From positions 32,600 through 96,599 of the forward strand of contig JAGZLR010000003.1 in the NCBI GenBank assembly GCA_018364635.1: a stretch of 64,000 nt of DNA, written 5' to 3'. Numbering within the stretch: position 1 is the first letter of the stretch; the number at the start of each line of letters is the position of its first letter. The notes under the pieces are model-generated. The model saw only the letters and a program-made list of their open reading frames with translations, did not search any database and had not been told where the DNA came from. The DNA is from Clostridiales bacterium. Lineage in GTDB: Bacteria; Bacillota; Clostridia; Lachnospirales; Anaerotignaceae. The translations under genes were made by a program, and so were the position numbers. Shown one piece after another: positions 45,908 to 55,588 of the stretch.

Positions 45908-47011
45908 TTACATCCTTAATGGCAGGATTAAATATTTGTATGAATCACCGTCTAACGGTTTTATAATGCAAGGACTTAATGATGTAGTAAATTGAATCAA
46001 AACTTTTTCATCATCAATTGCTTTTAAGGCATCAATTAAATATTTTGGATTAAAGGCAATATCTAAATCATCTCCCTCTGTATCCACTCCAATTTCGTCA
46101 TAACTGGTTCCCATTTCTGTATTTGATGTGATTACAAGCTTGTTAAAAAGAATGCTCAGCTTTACCGGTGTTTTCCTTACGTCTCTAGAGATTAAGCAGG
46201 CACGTTCCAAACTGGAAATTAGTTCATTTTTATTCACTATAATTTTAGTTTTGCAGTCTTCTGTAAAACTTTGTTCATATTTAATAAATTCACCCTCCAG
46301 TAGCCTGGATACAACAGTACTTCCACCAATATCAAATAAAATATGTTTATCTGTAAAATATATAGATGCTTTTTCCTCTTCTTCAGATGATAAAATTTTA
46401 ACAACTTCCGACAATGTCTTCCCAGGAACAATAACTTTAATTCCTTCATTCATAGAAGTAACTGGTGCTTTTTTATATGAGATTCGATAACCATCTACAG
46501 ATACAACTTCCATAAAATTATTTTTTAATTCAATCAGTTCCCCTGTAAGAATCGGCTTTGACTCGTCTACAGCTATAGAAAAAATTGTCTGCCGAATCAA
46601 ATTTTTTAAATCATTTTGCAGAATAATGATTTCATTACTTTTTTCAACCATAGGTAATGCTGGAAATTCATCTCCTGCTTGTCCCATAATTTTAAATTCT
46701 GAATTTCCACATTTAATTTCTGTTTTATTTTCTTCATCCACAGTGATAAAAACTTGATCTCCTTCTACCTTTCGGATGATTTCAGAAAATATTCTAGCCT
46801 CTAGTGCAACTGATCCTTCTTCTTGAATTTCAGAATCGATGGAAGCTGATTCGATTCCAAGTTCTAAATTGTTGCTTGTTAATTTAAATTCGTTATTGTG
46901 TGCCTTTAAAAGGATGCATTCAAGGATTGGAAGAGTTGTTCTAGTGGAGACAGCTTTTAATACTGTATTGATTGCATTTAATAAAGCATCTCTTGAACAA
47001 ATTGTTTTCAT
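45908..47011 (-). CDS. dnaN: DNA polymerase III beta subunit (sliding clamp)
   Basis: The 367-residue clamp has three repeated domains. The start MKTICSRDALLNAINTVLKA, TRTTLPILECILLKA, AVDESKPILTGELIEL and VDGYRISYKKAPV are typical, and the C-terminus is YLILPLRM. It forms the dimer ring that holds the polymerase on DNA. AAGGAGATATCAACAT precedes the ATG. The gene is separated from dnaA by 269 bases that hold the origin's unwinding region, an arrangement known from Bacillus. Confidence 0.97.
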   Translation of the reverse strand: MKTICSRDALLNAINTVLKAVSTRTTLPILECILLKAHNNEFKLTSNNLELGIESASIDSEIQEEGSVALEARIFSEIIRKVEGDQVFITVDEENKTEIKCGNSEFKIMGQAGDEFPALPMVEKSNEIIILQNDLKNLIRQTIFSIAVDESKPILTGELIELKNNFMEVVSVDGYRISYKKAPVTSMNEGIKVIVPGKTLSEVVKILSSEEEEKASIYFTDKHILFDIGGSTVVSRLLEGEFIKYEQSFTEDCKTKIIVNKNELISSLERACLISRDVRKTPVKLSILFNKLVITSNTEMGTSYDEIGVDTEGDDLDIAFNPKYLIDALKAIDDEKVLIQFTTSLSPCIIKPLDGDSYKYLILPLRM

Positions 47012-47034
47012 ATGTTGATATCTCCTTTATGTGT

Positions 47035-47220
47035 AGATATTAATAAATTAATAAATAAAATTCGTCGCAGTAGTAGTAGATGGTGTGAATTTGTGAATAG
47101 CCAATAAAATCCTTGAAAATCAAGGAAAAATGAGCTGGAAAAATTTGTGGATAATAATCAAATAAAAAGAGATTTATCCACAAATTTCACGATGGACGTT
47201 ACAAAAATAAGTTGTCCACA
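47035..47220. other. oriC part 2: unwinding element, DnaA-trio and DnaA boxes
   Basis: In the dnaA-dnaN gap, read on the minus strand, there are DnaA boxes, then a trio run, then an AT-rich segment. Boxes are TTGTCCACA (47212-47220), TTATCCACA (47174-47182), TGTGGATAA (47146-47154) and TATTCACAA-like sites near 47084-47099. The trio run is CTACTACTACT (47069-47079). The AT-only element is TTTTATTTATTAATTTATTA (47041-47060). Box, trio and AT element stand in the same order as in the Bacillus origin. Confidence 0.85.
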
Positions 47221-47280
47221 TAATATAAACAGCTTGTCTACAATAATTTTCACAGAAAGACATTTCCAGGATGTATAATA

Positions 47281-48612
47281 CTATTGACCTTTGATTCTTT
47301 TTTCTAATTCTAATATTGTACTTTGTAATTGGCGATCTGCTTCAAGCTCTTTTTCAATTTTGCTGCACGCATGAATCACCGTTGTATGATCTCTACCACC
47401 AAATCGTTCCCCAATTTTTGGGAGAGAAATATCTAATAATTTTCGTGATAAATACATGGCTATTTGCCTTGGATAAGCAATACTCTTTGGTTTTTTACTG
47501 CCTCGAATATCTTCAGGACGTATATTATAGTAATTAGCAACAACATCCTGAATATATTCTGGTGTAATTTGAATGGCAGATTTCTCACTGAAGATATCTT
47601 TTAATGCGGATTCTGCAAGGGTTAACGTTATTTTTTGATTGGTTAATTTGGCAAAAGCTACAATTCTAGTTAATGCGCCTTCAAGTTCCCTAATGTTGGA
47701 GACAATAGAAGAAGCGATAAATGCCATAATTTCATCTCCAACTAAAATTCCCTCTGAATCGGCCTTTTTCCTTAATATTGCAATTCTTGTTTCATAATCA
47801 GGAGGCTGAATGTCAGCAATTAAGCCCCATTCAAATCTACTTCGAAGACGATCCTCCAATGTTTTAATTTCTTTTGGAGGACGATCACTGGAAATAATGA
47901 TTTGTTTATTTGACTCGTGAAGATCATTAAATGTATGGAAAAATTCTTCCTGCGTACTTTCTTTTTGTGCAATAAACTGGATATCGTCGATGAGAAGAAC
48001 GTCCATATTACGATATTTATTTCGGAAATCTTCGTTTTTATTATTTTTAATTGAATTGATTAATTCGTTGGTAAAAGTTTCACTGGTTACATATAAAACT
48101 TTCGTTTGAGGATTTTTTTCTAGGATATAATGAGCAATGGAGTGCATAAGATGAGTTTTGCCTAAACCTACACCTCCATACAAAAATAAAGGATTATAGG
48201 CTTTTGCGGGTGCTTCTGCTACTGCCAAAGAAGCTGCATGGGCCATACGGTTAGAATTGCCAACGACAAAAGAACTGAATACATAACGGGGATTCAGGTT
48301 AGATGGATATTCTGTCGGTTTAGTTGTATTATTCTGTGCTGTGTGACTGTTTTCTGAAGAAGAATCTTTTGTCACGATTTTAATGGTATATTCTTTGTGA
48401 TCTACTTGAGATAATGCCGAAACTATCGCTGGAATATGGCGTGCTTCGAGAATTTCTTTTGAAAAGCTATCCGCTGTTTGAATGATAAATGTTGTTCCTT
48501 CAATACGCAGAGGAATTAAAGGTTTAAACCATGTATTAAAACTAACGGCTGAGGAAATATCTGCCTCTATAATGCGAAGCGCGCGATCCCAAATTTGGTT
48601 GACCTGATTCAT
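47281..48612 (-). CDS. dnaA: Chromosomal replication initiator protein DnaA
   Basis: The 443-residue AAA+ initiator has all four domains. Domain I starts [20 protein letters not shown]; a short linker is rich in Ser/Asn/Thr (about 80-105). The AAA+ domain has [10 protein letters not shown] (146-155) and [13 protein letters not shown], with KEST...FF nearby. Domain IV holds the box-recognition signature [10 protein letters not shown] near residue 410. The frame extends 10 codons upstream, but GGGGGAT lies before the ATG at 48612 and gives the usual N-terminus. A possible -10 TATAAT lies at 48649-48654, next to a DnaA box, which fits autoregulation. Confidence 0.98.
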   Translation of the reverse strand: MNQVNQIWDRALRIIEADISSAVSFNTWFKPLIPLRIEGTTFIIQTADSFSKEILEARHIPAIVSALSQVDHKEYTIKIVTKDSSSENSHTAQNNTTKPTEYPSNLNPRYVFSSFVVGNSNRMAHAASLAVAEAPAKAYNPLFLYGGVGLGKTHLMHSIAHYILEKNPQTKVLYVTSETFTNELINSIKNNKNEDFRNKYRNMDVLLIDDIQFIAQKESTQEEFFHTFNDLHESNKQIIISSDRPPKEIKTLEDRLRSRFEWGLIADIQPPDYETRIAILRKKADSEGILVGDEIMAFIASSIVSNIRELEGALTRIVAFAKLTNQKITLTLAESALKDIFSEKSAIQITPEYIQDVVANYYNIRPEDIRGSKKPKSIAYPRQIAMYLSRKLLDISLPKIGERFGGRDHTTVIHACSKIEKELEADRQLQSTILELEKRIKGQ

Positions 48613-48666
48613 AGTTATCCCCCTAATTGAAAAAAAGATCAATTTTTTATTATAAAAATGAAATAG

Positions 48667-48943
48667 TTATTCACAGATATTTTAGAAAAAAATGTTGATA
48701 AATAATAAAGCAGAATGATAATCCACATTAATAAAAAACTGTGGGAAAAATTATCCATAGGAAAAAATTAGTGATTTAAATGATTTATGGAAATAAATAT
48801 AACTTATCCACAAAACTATCCACAACATGTGGATAAGTGGATTTCAACAACATAAAATTCTGTGAAAGATGTCCACAACTAGAATAATAATAGCAGAATG
48901 CATTCATTTTATCAATACAGGATTGTTATCAACATGTGGAAAA
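48667..48943. other. oriC part 1: DnaA boxes upstream of dnaA
   Basis: The 470-bp gap between dnaA and rpmH holds a dense box array: TTATTCACA (48667-48675), TTATCCATA (48751-48759), perfect TTATCCACA (48804-48812), CTATCCACA (48816-48824), perfect TGTGGATAA (48828-48836), TTATCAACA (48926-48934) and TGTGGAAAA (48935-48943). Weaker sites include TAATCCACA near 48718 and TGTCCACAA near 48870. With part 2 this makes a bipartite origin around dnaA. Confidence 0.9.
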
Positions 48944-48988
48944 GTTGTAATATGACAAAATAATCTAAAAAAATCAAGCGAAATTTTC

Positions 48989-49017
48989 TTGACGTAGAGG
49001 GATTTATTTAATATAAT
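48989..49017 (+). promoter_or_regulatory. Promoter of rpmH
   Basis: TTGACG (48989-48994) and TATAAT (49012-49017), 17 bases apart, about 65 bases before the rpmH ATG. Confidence 0.88.
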
Positions 49018-49082
49018 ACGAATAGTGCTTGCCTATAAGTAAGGGTAAACTATGCAATTTAATATGAGGAGGTGCAGCAAAG

Positions 49083-49217
49083 ATGAAAATGACATTTCAG
49101 CCAAAAAAAAGACAGAGAAGTAAAGTTCATGGCTTTAGAAAAAGAATGAGTACAGCTAATGGTAGAAAAGTGTTAGCAGCAAGAAGAAAAAAAGGTAGAA
49201 AAGTGTTATCCGCATAA
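49083..49217 (+). CDS. rpmH: 50S ribosomal protein L34
   Basis: This 44-residue, very basic ribosomal protein reads [20 protein letters not shown] at the start and ends [11 protein letters not shown], the standard L34 length and pattern. A GAGGAGG lies 10 nt upstream, and a near-consensus promoter lies about 65 bases before the start. It leads the rightward cluster rpmH-rnpA-yidD-yidC-jag, conserved next to bacterial origins. It is too short for many gene finders but certain. Confidence 0.97.
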   Translation: MKMTFQPKKRQRSKVHGFRKRMSTANGRKVLAARRKKGRKVLSA

Positions 49218-49319
49218 GTTTTATAAACTTAGAAGGTATGATGAGGCCGCGTTAAGTGGCCTTTTAGTTTATTTGTCTAGAATATTTTTGAGGCTTTTGT
49301 CCCGAAAGAAGGAATAAAA

Positions 49320-49667
49320 GTGAAAAATACAGATTCACTCAAAAAAAATTTCCAATTTCGTTACGTTTATAATCGAGGAAAGTCAATTGCGAATCGGCAC
49401 TTAGTTATGTACGTGATTAGAAATGGTAAAACTAGTAACAGACTCGGTATTTCAGTCAGTAAAAAAGTAGGAAAAAGTGTTATTCGCAGCCGTGTAAATA
49501 GATTGATAAAAGAAAACTATCGACTGTTGGAAGACAATATAAAAATGGGTTATGATGTTGTTGTGATTGCCAGAGTTAATTCTAAAGACGCCACGTATCA
49601 GGAAATATCGAAATCTCTTTTAAACTTACTAAAAAAACACGGTTTATTAATTCAACAATCGTCTTAA
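49320..49667 (+). CDS. rnpA: Ribonuclease P protein component
   Basis: This 115-residue basic protein assists RNase P RNA in trimming tRNA 5' ends. It has the N-terminal [21 protein letters not shown] segment (quoted: [19 protein letters not shown]) and the RNR-type motif [18 protein letters not shown] near residue 46. The start is GTG, with AAGGAATAAAA upstream. It lies 102 bases after rpmH. The call is secure by motif and synteny. Confidence 0.96.
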   Translation: MKNTDSLKKNFQFRYVYNRGKSIANRHLVMYVIRNGKTSNRLGISVSKKVGKSVIRSRVNRLIKENYRLLEDNIKMGYDVVVIARVNSKDATYQEISKSLLNLLKKHGLLIQQSS

Positions 49668-49696
49668 TTAGTTAATTAAAGTAAAGAGAGGGAAGT

Positions 49697-49909
49697 TTGT
49701 TGAGAAGGATTTTTTTATATATGATACGGTTTTATCAGAAGGCTATTTCACCATATTTAGGTAAAAATTGCAGATTTATTCCTACCTGTTCCCAATATGC
49801 GTATGAGGCCTTAGAAAAATATGGAGTAATAAAAGGTGGTTATCTTGCAGTCAGAAGAATATTGAGATGTCATCCATTTTCTAAAGGCGGATATGACCCT
49901 GTTCCATAA
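49697..49909 (+). CDS. yidD: Membrane protein insertion efficiency factor YidD
   Basis: The 70-residue protein has the full family pattern: [34 protein letters not shown] (quoted: [20 protein letters not shown], then SQYAYEAL) and [18 protein letters not shown] at the end. It helps YidC/Sec insertion at the inner face of the membrane. The start is TTG at 49697 or 49700, with GAGGG upstream. It sits between rnpA and yidC as usual. Confidence 0.95.
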   Translation: MLRRIFLYMIRFYQKAISPYLGKNCRFIPTCSQYAYEALEKYGVIKGGYLAVRRILRCHPFSKGGYDPVP

Positions 49910-49950
49910 TTAATTCTGGGACAATACTATATGATCAAGGAGGACATAAA

Positions 49951-50955
49951 GTGGAAATATCTTTACTGAATATGGGGGTATTATTGGCAGGTACTCCAGG
50001 TGTAATCGTAGGACCGATTGCAGATTTTCTTGGATTTATTTATAATATTATTTTTAATTTTATAGATGGTTTTATTTCACATGGTTCTTTGGGAGTAGCG
50101 ATTATTCTATTTACAATTCTTGTAAAAGTCGTTTTGCTACCTCTTTCTTATCACCAGCAGAAATCATCTTATAAAATGCAAAAATTCCAGCCGGAATTAA
50201 TGAAAATTAGGCAAAAATATGCCAATAAACGAGATCCTGAGTCTCAAAGAAAAATGGCTGTAGAAATGCAGGACTTTCAAAAGAAAAATGGGATTGGACT
50301 TGCTGGTGGATGCCTGCCTTTATTGATTCAGTTGCCAATTCTTTATGCACTTTTTTATATTTTTCAACAGGCCTATGCTTATGTAGATGTTATTGGTCAA
50401 AACTACCAGGCAATTACAGATGTTATTATGAGTATGCCTGTCGATGATAGAGTAAGCGTTTTTTATGATGTAGCAATGGCTAAAAAATTAACAATGGATT
50501 TAGCTGTTCCATCAGATATCATGGGACTTGTGAATGTAATTACAAATCAGGATTGGGCCAATATCTTGCCTCAAATGGGAAGTTTTGCCAGTCAGATTGA
50601 ACCGTTGTTAGTTGAAAAAGTGAATTATGAGTTCTTTTTAGGAATCAATCTGGTTGCGAAGCCTGGATTTGGTTTCCCTGGTATTTTAATTCCTATTTTG
50701 TCAGCGTTTACGACGTATCTACAGTCCAAACTTATGATGAAAGACCAGAAAAATGATCCCAATAATCCAATGGCAGCATCTATGGGAATTATGACATATA
50801 TGATGCCAATTATGATGGGCTTTATGACATTTTCAGTTCCATCAGGTCTGGGCTTGTACTGGACTGTAAGCAATATTTTTATGATGCTTCAGCAGTTTGG
50901 ACTAACAAAATATTTCAAAGCAAAAGATAGGAAGGAATCAGAGGGGGCAGCGTAA
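49951..50955 (+). CDS. yidC: Membrane protein insertase YidC/Oxa1
   Basis: The 334-residue integral membrane insertase has about five helices. The conserved Oxa1 core includes SLGVAIILFTILVKVVLLPLSY (quoted: GVAIILFTILVKVVLLPLSY), QKSSYKMQKFQPELMKIRQKY, GGCLPLLIQLPILYALFYIF and the C-terminal SVPSGLGLYWTVSNIFMMLQQ (quoted: VPSGLGLYWTVSNIFMMLQQ). No lipobox is present, unlike Bacillus SpoIIIJ. The start is GTG with AAGGAGG upstream. A loop of about 90 residues between the conserved helices (VDDRVSVFYDVAMAK...) is longer than in short Gram-positive forms. The last base overlaps the jag start. Confidence 0.95.
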   Translation: MEISLLNMGVLLAGTPGVIVGPIADFLGFIYNIIFNFIDGFISHGSLGVAIILFTILVKVVLLPLSYHQQKSSYKMQKFQPELMKIRQKYANKRDPESQRKMAVEMQDFQKKNGIGLAGGCLPLLIQLPILYALFYIFQQAYAYVDVIGQNYQAITDVIMSMPVDDRVSVFYDVAMAKKLTMDLAVPSDIMGLVNVITNQDWANILPQMGSFASQIEPLLVEKVNYEFFLGINLVAKPGFGFPGILIPILSAFTTYLQSKLMMKDQKNDPNNPMAASMGIMTYMMPIMMGFMTFSVPSGLGLYWTVSNIFMMLQQFGLTKYFKAKDRKESEGAA

Positions 50956-51584
50956 TGGACGAATTGGAACTAAGTGCTAAAACTAAGGAAGAAGCTGTGT
51001 CTGAGGCGTTAAAGCGGTTAGAAATTTCGGAAAATGAAGCGGAGATTACTATAATCGAAGAGGGATCAAAGGGGTTTTTAGGTGTCTTTGGTGCTAAAAA
51101 TGCGATTGTTAGAGTAAAGAAAAAATATAATCCAGTAAAGCAGGCAGAAAGCTTTTTAAAAGAGATGTTTCTTGCAATGGGGATTATTGTCAAAATTGAT
51201 ACAAAACTAAAAGATAGACAAATGTTTATTACATTAAATGGCGATGATATGGGACTTCTGATTGGAAAAAGAGGACAAACATTGGATTCAATTCAGTATT
51301 TGGTAAATCTTGTTGTAAATAAAGGAAATTCTCCATATATAAGTATTACGTTAGACACAGAAAACTATCGGCAAAGGAGAAAAGATACGCTGGAATCCCT
51401 TGCATACAATTTAGCTAAGAAAGTAAAACAGACAGGAAAAAATGTTGTTTTGGAACCAATGAATCCTTACGAGAGAAGGATTATTCATTCTGCCCTTCAA
51501 AATGATCGTTTTGTGACAACTTATAGCGAAGGTGAAGAGCCATATCGTTATGTTGTTATTACATTAAAAAATAATAAAAACTAA
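50955..51584 (+). CDS. jag: RNA-binding protein Jag/KhpB
   Basis: The 209-residue protein has three domains: Jag-N (residues 1-52, AKTKEEAVSEALKRLEISE and GSKGFLGVFGAKNAIV), a KH domain (about 75-140 with LIGKRGQTLDSIQYLVNL) and an R3H domain (about 145-207, with YRQRRKDTLESLAYNLAKK and NPYERRIIHSALQ). It binds RNA and in Firmicutes affects cell elongation and division. Its ATG overlaps the yidC stop (TAATG), so translation is coupled. A terminator-like hairpin follows before mnmE. Confidence 0.95.
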   Translation: MDELELSAKTKEEAVSEALKRLEISENEAEITIIEEGSKGFLGVFGAKNAIVRVKKKYNPVKQAESFLKEMFLAMGIIVKIDTKLKDRQMFITLNGDDMGLLIGKRGQTLDSIQYLVNLVVNKGNSPYISITLDTENYRQRRKDTLESLAYNLAKKVKQTGKNVVLEPMNPYERRIIHSALQNDRFVTTYSEGEEPYRYVVITLKNNKN

Positions 51585-51589
51585 AGTTG

Positions 51590-51617
51590 AAAGCCCGATA
51601 CTTGTGATCGGGCTTTT
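51590..51617 (+). terminator. Terminator between jag and mnmE
   Basis: Stem AAAGCCCGAT/ATCGGGCTTT with a 7-nt loop, then TTTTGTT, 6 bases after the jag stop. mnmE starts 27 bases later with no visible promoter, so the hairpin may be leaky. Confidence 0.8.
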
Positions 51618-51644
51618 GTTCCATGGATTTTAAGGAGAGGAAAT

Positions 51645-53039
51645 ATGAGTACAATAAATTTGGATGACTGGATTGCAGCGATTGCAACACCTGCTGGCAG
51701 CGGCGGAATTGGTATTGTACGTGTAAGTGGCAATGGTTGTATCGATCAGTGTGATTTAATTTTTCGTAGTAAAAAGGGAAAGAAGCTTTCTCAACAAAAA
51801 AGCCATACAATTATATATGGAACTATCATTGATCCAAAGACGGGAAAAGATGTAGACGAGGCACTGGTTAGTGTTATGAGAGCGCCTAATACTTATACAA
51901 AAGAAGATATTGTAGAAATTAATTGCCATGGCGGGACACTGGTAACACAAAAGGTATTGGAATCTGTATTAAACACCGGAATTCGGTTGGCCGAACCTGG
52001 AGAATTTACAAAACGTGCGTTTCTCAATGGAAGAATTGATCTAAGTCAAGCGGAAGCGGTGATGGATCTGATCAATGCAAAGACAGATTTATCAAGAGAA
52101 TCTGCAATCGGACAGTTAGAGGGAGCTCTAAAACAAGAGGTAAGAAGTTTTCGACAAGAAGTCTTGGACATGATTGCTTCCATTGAAGCAGTTATTGACT
52201 ATCCAGAGCATGATATTGAGGAAGAGACCTATGAAGTGATGGAGCAAAGAACAAAAAGTCTTTTGACAAAAACAGAAATACTGTTGGCTAATGCAGATAA
52301 AGGCAAGATGATTCGAGAGGGCATTCAAGCAGTTATTTTAGGAAAACCAAATGTAGGGAAATCATCGTTATTAAATTATTTATTGGAGGAAGATAGAGCA
52401 ATTGTCACAGATATTCCAGGAACTACAAGGGATACTGTGGAGGAATTTGTCAATATTGCGGGTATTCCTGTTAAGATTATTGATACAGCAGGGATTCATA
52501 AAACAACAGATATTGTCGAAAAAATAGGGGTTGAAAAATCAAAGGAATATGCACGGAAAGCGGATTTGCTGCTTTTGATGTTGGATGGCTCACGTTCTAT
52601 GGACGAGGAAGATCGAGAGATACTACAGTTGGCAACGGTGAAAAAAACAATTATCTTAATCAATAAGATGGACTTAAATAAAAAACTGAATATAGAGGAG
52701 ATAGAGAATTTTTCTGGAATAAAAGATATTATACCAGTCTCGATAAAAACAAACCAAGGAATGGATCAGTTAGAAAACTGTTTGAAGAAATTATTTTTTG
52801 AAGGAGAAATCGAGATTAATGGAGATGTTTTTGCTGGAAATACAAGACATAGAAATTGTCTATATCAGGCAAAACTTGCATTAGAACATACATTACAGAC
52901 AATCATAACTAGAATGCCAGAAGATTTTATTTCAATGGACCTACAAGATGTAAATCGACAGTTAGGAGAAATTACTGGTGACAGTGTAGATGATGAAATT
53001 ATAGATCGAATCTTTACAAAGTTCTGTTTAGGAAAGTAA
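51645..53039 (+). CDS. mnmE: tRNA modification GTPase MnmE
   Basis: The 464-residue GTPase acts with MnmG at tRNA wobble uridines. The N-terminal folate-binding domain begins with IAAIATPAGSGGIGIVRVSG. The G domain (about 220-380) has GKPNVGKSSLLNYLL, the DIPGTTRD loop, DTAGIHKT and NKMD. The C-terminus ends CLGK, with the catalytic Cys of the C-[LIV]-GK motif. GGAGAGG precedes the ATG. In most relatives mnmG follows directly; here a CapA-like gene does, and mnmG is 13.6 kb away across the origin. Confidence 0.97.
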   Translation: MSTINLDDWIAAIATPAGSGGIGIVRVSGNGCIDQCDLIFRSKKGKKLSQQKSHTIIYGTIIDPKTGKDVDEALVSVMRAPNTYTKEDIVEINCHGGTLVTQKVLESVLNTGIRLAEPGEFTKRAFLNGRIDLSQAEAVMDLINAKTDLSRESAIGQLEGALKQEVRSFRQEVLDMIASIEAVIDYPEHDIEEETYEVMEQRTKSLLTKTEILLANADKGKMIREGIQAVILGKPNVGKSSLLNYLLEEDRAIVTDIPGTTRDTVEEFVNIAGIPVKIIDTAGIHKTTDIVEKIGVEKSKEYARKADLLLLMLDGSRSMDEEDREILQLATVKKTIILINKMDLNKKLNIEEIENFSGIKDIIPVSIKTNQGMDQLENCLKKLFFEGEIEINGDVFAGNTRHRNCLYQAKLALEHTLQTIITRMPEDFISMDLQDVNRQLGEITGDSVDDEIIDRIFTKFCLGK

Positions 53040-53056
53040 ATGAATAGGAGATAATT

Positions 53057-54304
53057 ATGAAAAAAAGAACACTGTTTTTTGTGGTATGTTTCGTTTTTTC
53101 GCTATTCTTTTTAGTATCTTGTGGAGAAAATGGGGAAAGTAAAAATGCGATTGCTAGCGTATCTTCTTCAAGCAGTGAACATACTGTAGAGGAACTTGAT
53201 ACTTCAGAACCTGAAATCAAGCGGTTAAAAATGACGGTTGTCGGTGATCTTATGGTTCACAGCTATCAATATGAAGAGGCATATCAACCGGAGAATGGTA
53301 CTTATGAGTTTACCCATAACTTCCAGGATATGAAAAAGTATTTTGACCAAGCGGATTTAGTGATAGGAAATTTAGAAACTGTTTTTGCAGGAGAAGAAAT
53401 AGGTCCTCAGGATTTTCCTTGTTTTAATACACCTGATAGTTTTTTAGACGCAGTAAAAGAAGCTGGATTTGATATACTTACAACGGCAAATAATCATTGT
53501 ATGGATCAAGGTTCGGCAGGCCTTATCCGAACATTAGATCAATTAGATCAAAGAGAGATTGCTCATATGGGAACATATCGTTCTATGGAAGAACAAGATC
53601 ATATTTTAATAAAAGAAATCAACGGGATGAAACTAGCATTTTTATCATATACATATGGCACTAATGGAATACCAGTGCCTGAGTCATATTTTGTAAATCT
53701 GATGGATGAAGAAAGGATAAAAAAGGATTTACAGAAGGCAAAAGAGTTAAATTCAGATTTGATTATTGTTTTACCTCATATGGGGAATGAGTATGTAGAA
53801 GAACCAAACCAGACAATAGAAGGATGGGCAGATTTTTTCTTTGAAAATGGTGCAGATCTTATTTTTGCGAGTCATCCCCATGTTCTACAAAGAATGGAGA
53901 GACGGGAAATAACGAATGCAGATGGCACTACAAGGGAAGGATTTATTATATATTCTCTTGGAAATTTTATTTCTTCTCAAACGACTCCTCCTAGAAATGC
54001 AAGTATTTTGTTAAATTTGGAGTTGGAAAAGATTGGAAGTCAAAAGCCCGAGATAAAGAGAATCTCTTTTGTACCTATCTGGACACAATTTCGCAACAGC
54101 CAAAATGAAAATGATTTTGTGGTAAGATCAGTGTATGAGCGATTGACATTATCTGAGGAAGATCAAAAGAAGCAAATTCGACCAAAAGATATTACTAGGC
54201 TAAAAGAAATACATAAGGAGACAACCTCTTTATTTTTGCAAAAAGACATACCTTTAGATCAGATACAGGAGGAATATGACTTCTACGTAAGGGAAAAAAC
54301 ATAA
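53057..54304 (+). CDS. CapA/YwtB-family metallophosphatase-like lipoprotein
   Basis: The 415-residue protein has a signal peptide ending in a lipobox (FFLVSCGEN, Cys near residue 22), so it is probably anchored outside the membrane. The CapA/PgsA-type fold follows: KMTVVGDLMVHSYQ, DLVIGNLETVFAG, TANNHCMDQG, IIVLPHMGNEY and FASHPHVLQRME, ending with GFIIYSLGNFISSQ. These Asp/Asn/His motifs resemble calcineurin-type metal sites. The family is linked to poly-gamma-glutamate capsule export, but no other cap/pgs gene is near, so another surface role is possible. It is 17 bases after mnmE, with GGAGATAATT upstream. Confidence 0.88.
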   Translation: MKKRTLFFVVCFVFSLFFLVSCGENGESKNAIASVSSSSSEHTVEELDTSEPEIKRLKMTVVGDLMVHSYQYEEAYQPENGTYEFTHNFQDMKKYFDQADLVIGNLETVFAGEEIGPQDFPCFNTPDSFLDAVKEAGFDILTTANNHCMDQGSAGLIRTLDQLDQREIAHMGTYRSMEEQDHILIKEINGMKLAFLSYTYGTNGIPVPESYFVNLMDEERIKKDLQKAKELNSDLIIVLPHMGNEYVEEPNQTIEGWADFFFENGADLIFASHPHVLQRMERREITNADGTTREGFIIYSLGNFISSQTTPPRNASILLNLELEKIGSQKPEIKRISFVPIWTQFRNSQNENDFVVRSVYERLTLSEEDQKKQIRPKDITRLKEIHKETTSLFLQKDIPLDQIQEEYDFYVREKT

Positions 54305-54545
54305 TCAGTTGAGAGATATTTTTGCTTAGAATGAACAATGATAGATGATAATTTCATAGTTACCAAAGTGATTTTTGATGAAAGACTTTGGAAGTTAGAT
54401 GAATTAACTTTTTCAAAGTGATATATTTTAGGATTGACATCGTTTGTTGGAAACTTAGGAAATATACAAGAGTAAAAAAGTTTTGATTGTCTTAATGACA
54501 ACAAAGATGTTTTGATGGTCTAGCATGAAAAAAGAGGGGATTAGC

Positions 54546-55172
54546 ATGAAAAAAGTTATTGCAGTTTTACTATCATTAGTTATGGTTTTGTCGTTTGTTG
54601 GTTGTAGTGGTAGCGAATCACCTGCTGGTACTGGCAACACTGAACAGCCTATGTCCAAGGATGTTGGGAATATTCAAGATTCCACTATTGAGTCTGAAGA
54701 GGTAGAAGTAACTTTGCCTGCAATGTTTTTTGAAGACAAAACTGAAGAGGAAATTAAGGCAGTATTAGAGGACGATGGAATAAGTGACTACACTATTTAT
54801 GAGGATGGTTCTGTTACTTATAAAATATCTAAGGATAAACAGAGGAAAGCTATGGAAGAAATGAAAGCTTCTATGGAGGATGTCATAGAAGAAATGACCA
54901 ATGGAGAAGATGCTGTTACATCCTTCCGTCAGATTGAATATACTGATGATTTCTCTCAGTTTGATGTCTATGTGGATTCTGAAACCTATACCCCATGGGA
55001 TAATCTATATGTCATGATATTTTATATGTCTGGCGTTAATTATCAGGCTTTTTCGGGCAAGGATATTAATGATATCGATGTGATTGTTAACTTTATTGAT
55101 AGTGAGACGAAGGAGATTTTAAGTTCGAGTTCTTACAGTGAATGGTCTAAAGAAGTCGAATCCGAAGATTAA
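54546..55172 (+). CDS. Putative lipoprotein, unknown
   Basis: The 208-residue protein starts MKKVIAVLLSLVMVLSFVGC, a signal peptide with lipobox FVGC. The mature part opens with a Ser/Gly/Thr-rich linker, then is strongly acidic (TLPAMFFEDKTEEEIKAVL, EEMKASMEDVIEEMTNGED). A beta-rich segment (YTDDFSQFDVYVDSETYTPW) follows. No domain is recognised by eye. The frame extends seven codons upstream, but AGAGGGG lies just before the ATG at 54546. It stands between the CapA-like gene and a tRNA gene, with 241 bases of AT-rich sequence before it. Confidence 0.75.
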   Translation: MKKVIAVLLSLVMVLSFVGCSGSESPAGTGNTEQPMSKDVGNIQDSTIESEEVEVTLPAMFFEDKTEEEIKAVLEDDGISDYTIYEDGSVTYKISKDKQRKAMEEMKASMEDVIEEMTNGEDAVTSFRQIEYTDDFSQFDVYVDSETYTPWDNLYVMIFYMSGVNYQAFSGKDINDIDVIVNFIDSETKEILSSSSYSEWSKEVESED

Positions 55173-55430
55173 TCTCTTATCATTGGATATTGGCAGAATG
55201 TCCGCATTTTTGGACTATTTTACAAATACTTTTATGGTTTGTATTTAGATATATTTGGAAGTAAGACACAGGATAGAATGGATGGTTAAATACAAAAAAA
55301 CAGTATTTATTCTGTAAAAAAGTTGTATAACAGAAGACTTGGAGGTTACGATTAGTGGCCTCTTTCTGTTTATTGGGTGAAAGGATGTCATTTACTTTTT
55401 GGTGAGGCATAGAAATGATGAAAATAGTTC

Positions 55431-55459
55431 TTGACAGAATCGTTTATTTTTAGTAAAAT
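55431..55459 (+). promoter_or_regulatory. Promoter of rightward tRNA-Ser
   Basis: TTGACA (55431-55436) and TAAAAT (55454-55459), 17 bases apart, about 32 bases before the tRNA. The rest of the 55173-55490 gap shows no gene. Confidence 0.85.
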
Positions 55460-55490
55460 GAAAAAGCATTTTGTGTGAGGCCTGAAATGT

Positions 55491-55578
55491 GGAGAAATAC
55501 TCAAGAGGCTGAAGAGGCGCCCCTGCTAAGGGTGTAGGTCGCGCGAGCGGCGCGAGGGTTCAAATCCCTCTTTCTCCG
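55491..55578 (+). tRNA. tRNA-Ser(GCU), second copy
   Basis: This 88-base class II tRNA has anticodon GCU and matches the copy at 24987-25074 except for one base in the variable-arm loop (CGCGAGCG here, CGCAAGCG there). No CCA is encoded. It has its own promoter and terminator. Confidence 0.96.
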
Positions 55579-55588
55579 GTGAAGAAAA

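Noticed and set aside
54434..54463. Promoter of the small lipoprotein gene at a TTGACA near 54434
   Set aside because: No -10-like hexamer lies at 16-18 bases spacing, so the promoter cannot be placed.
55180..55410. 76-codon minus-strand frame between the small lipoprotein and tRNA-Ser
   Set aside because: It opposes all right-arm genes, has no ribosome binding site, and its composition is unlike neighbouring proteins.
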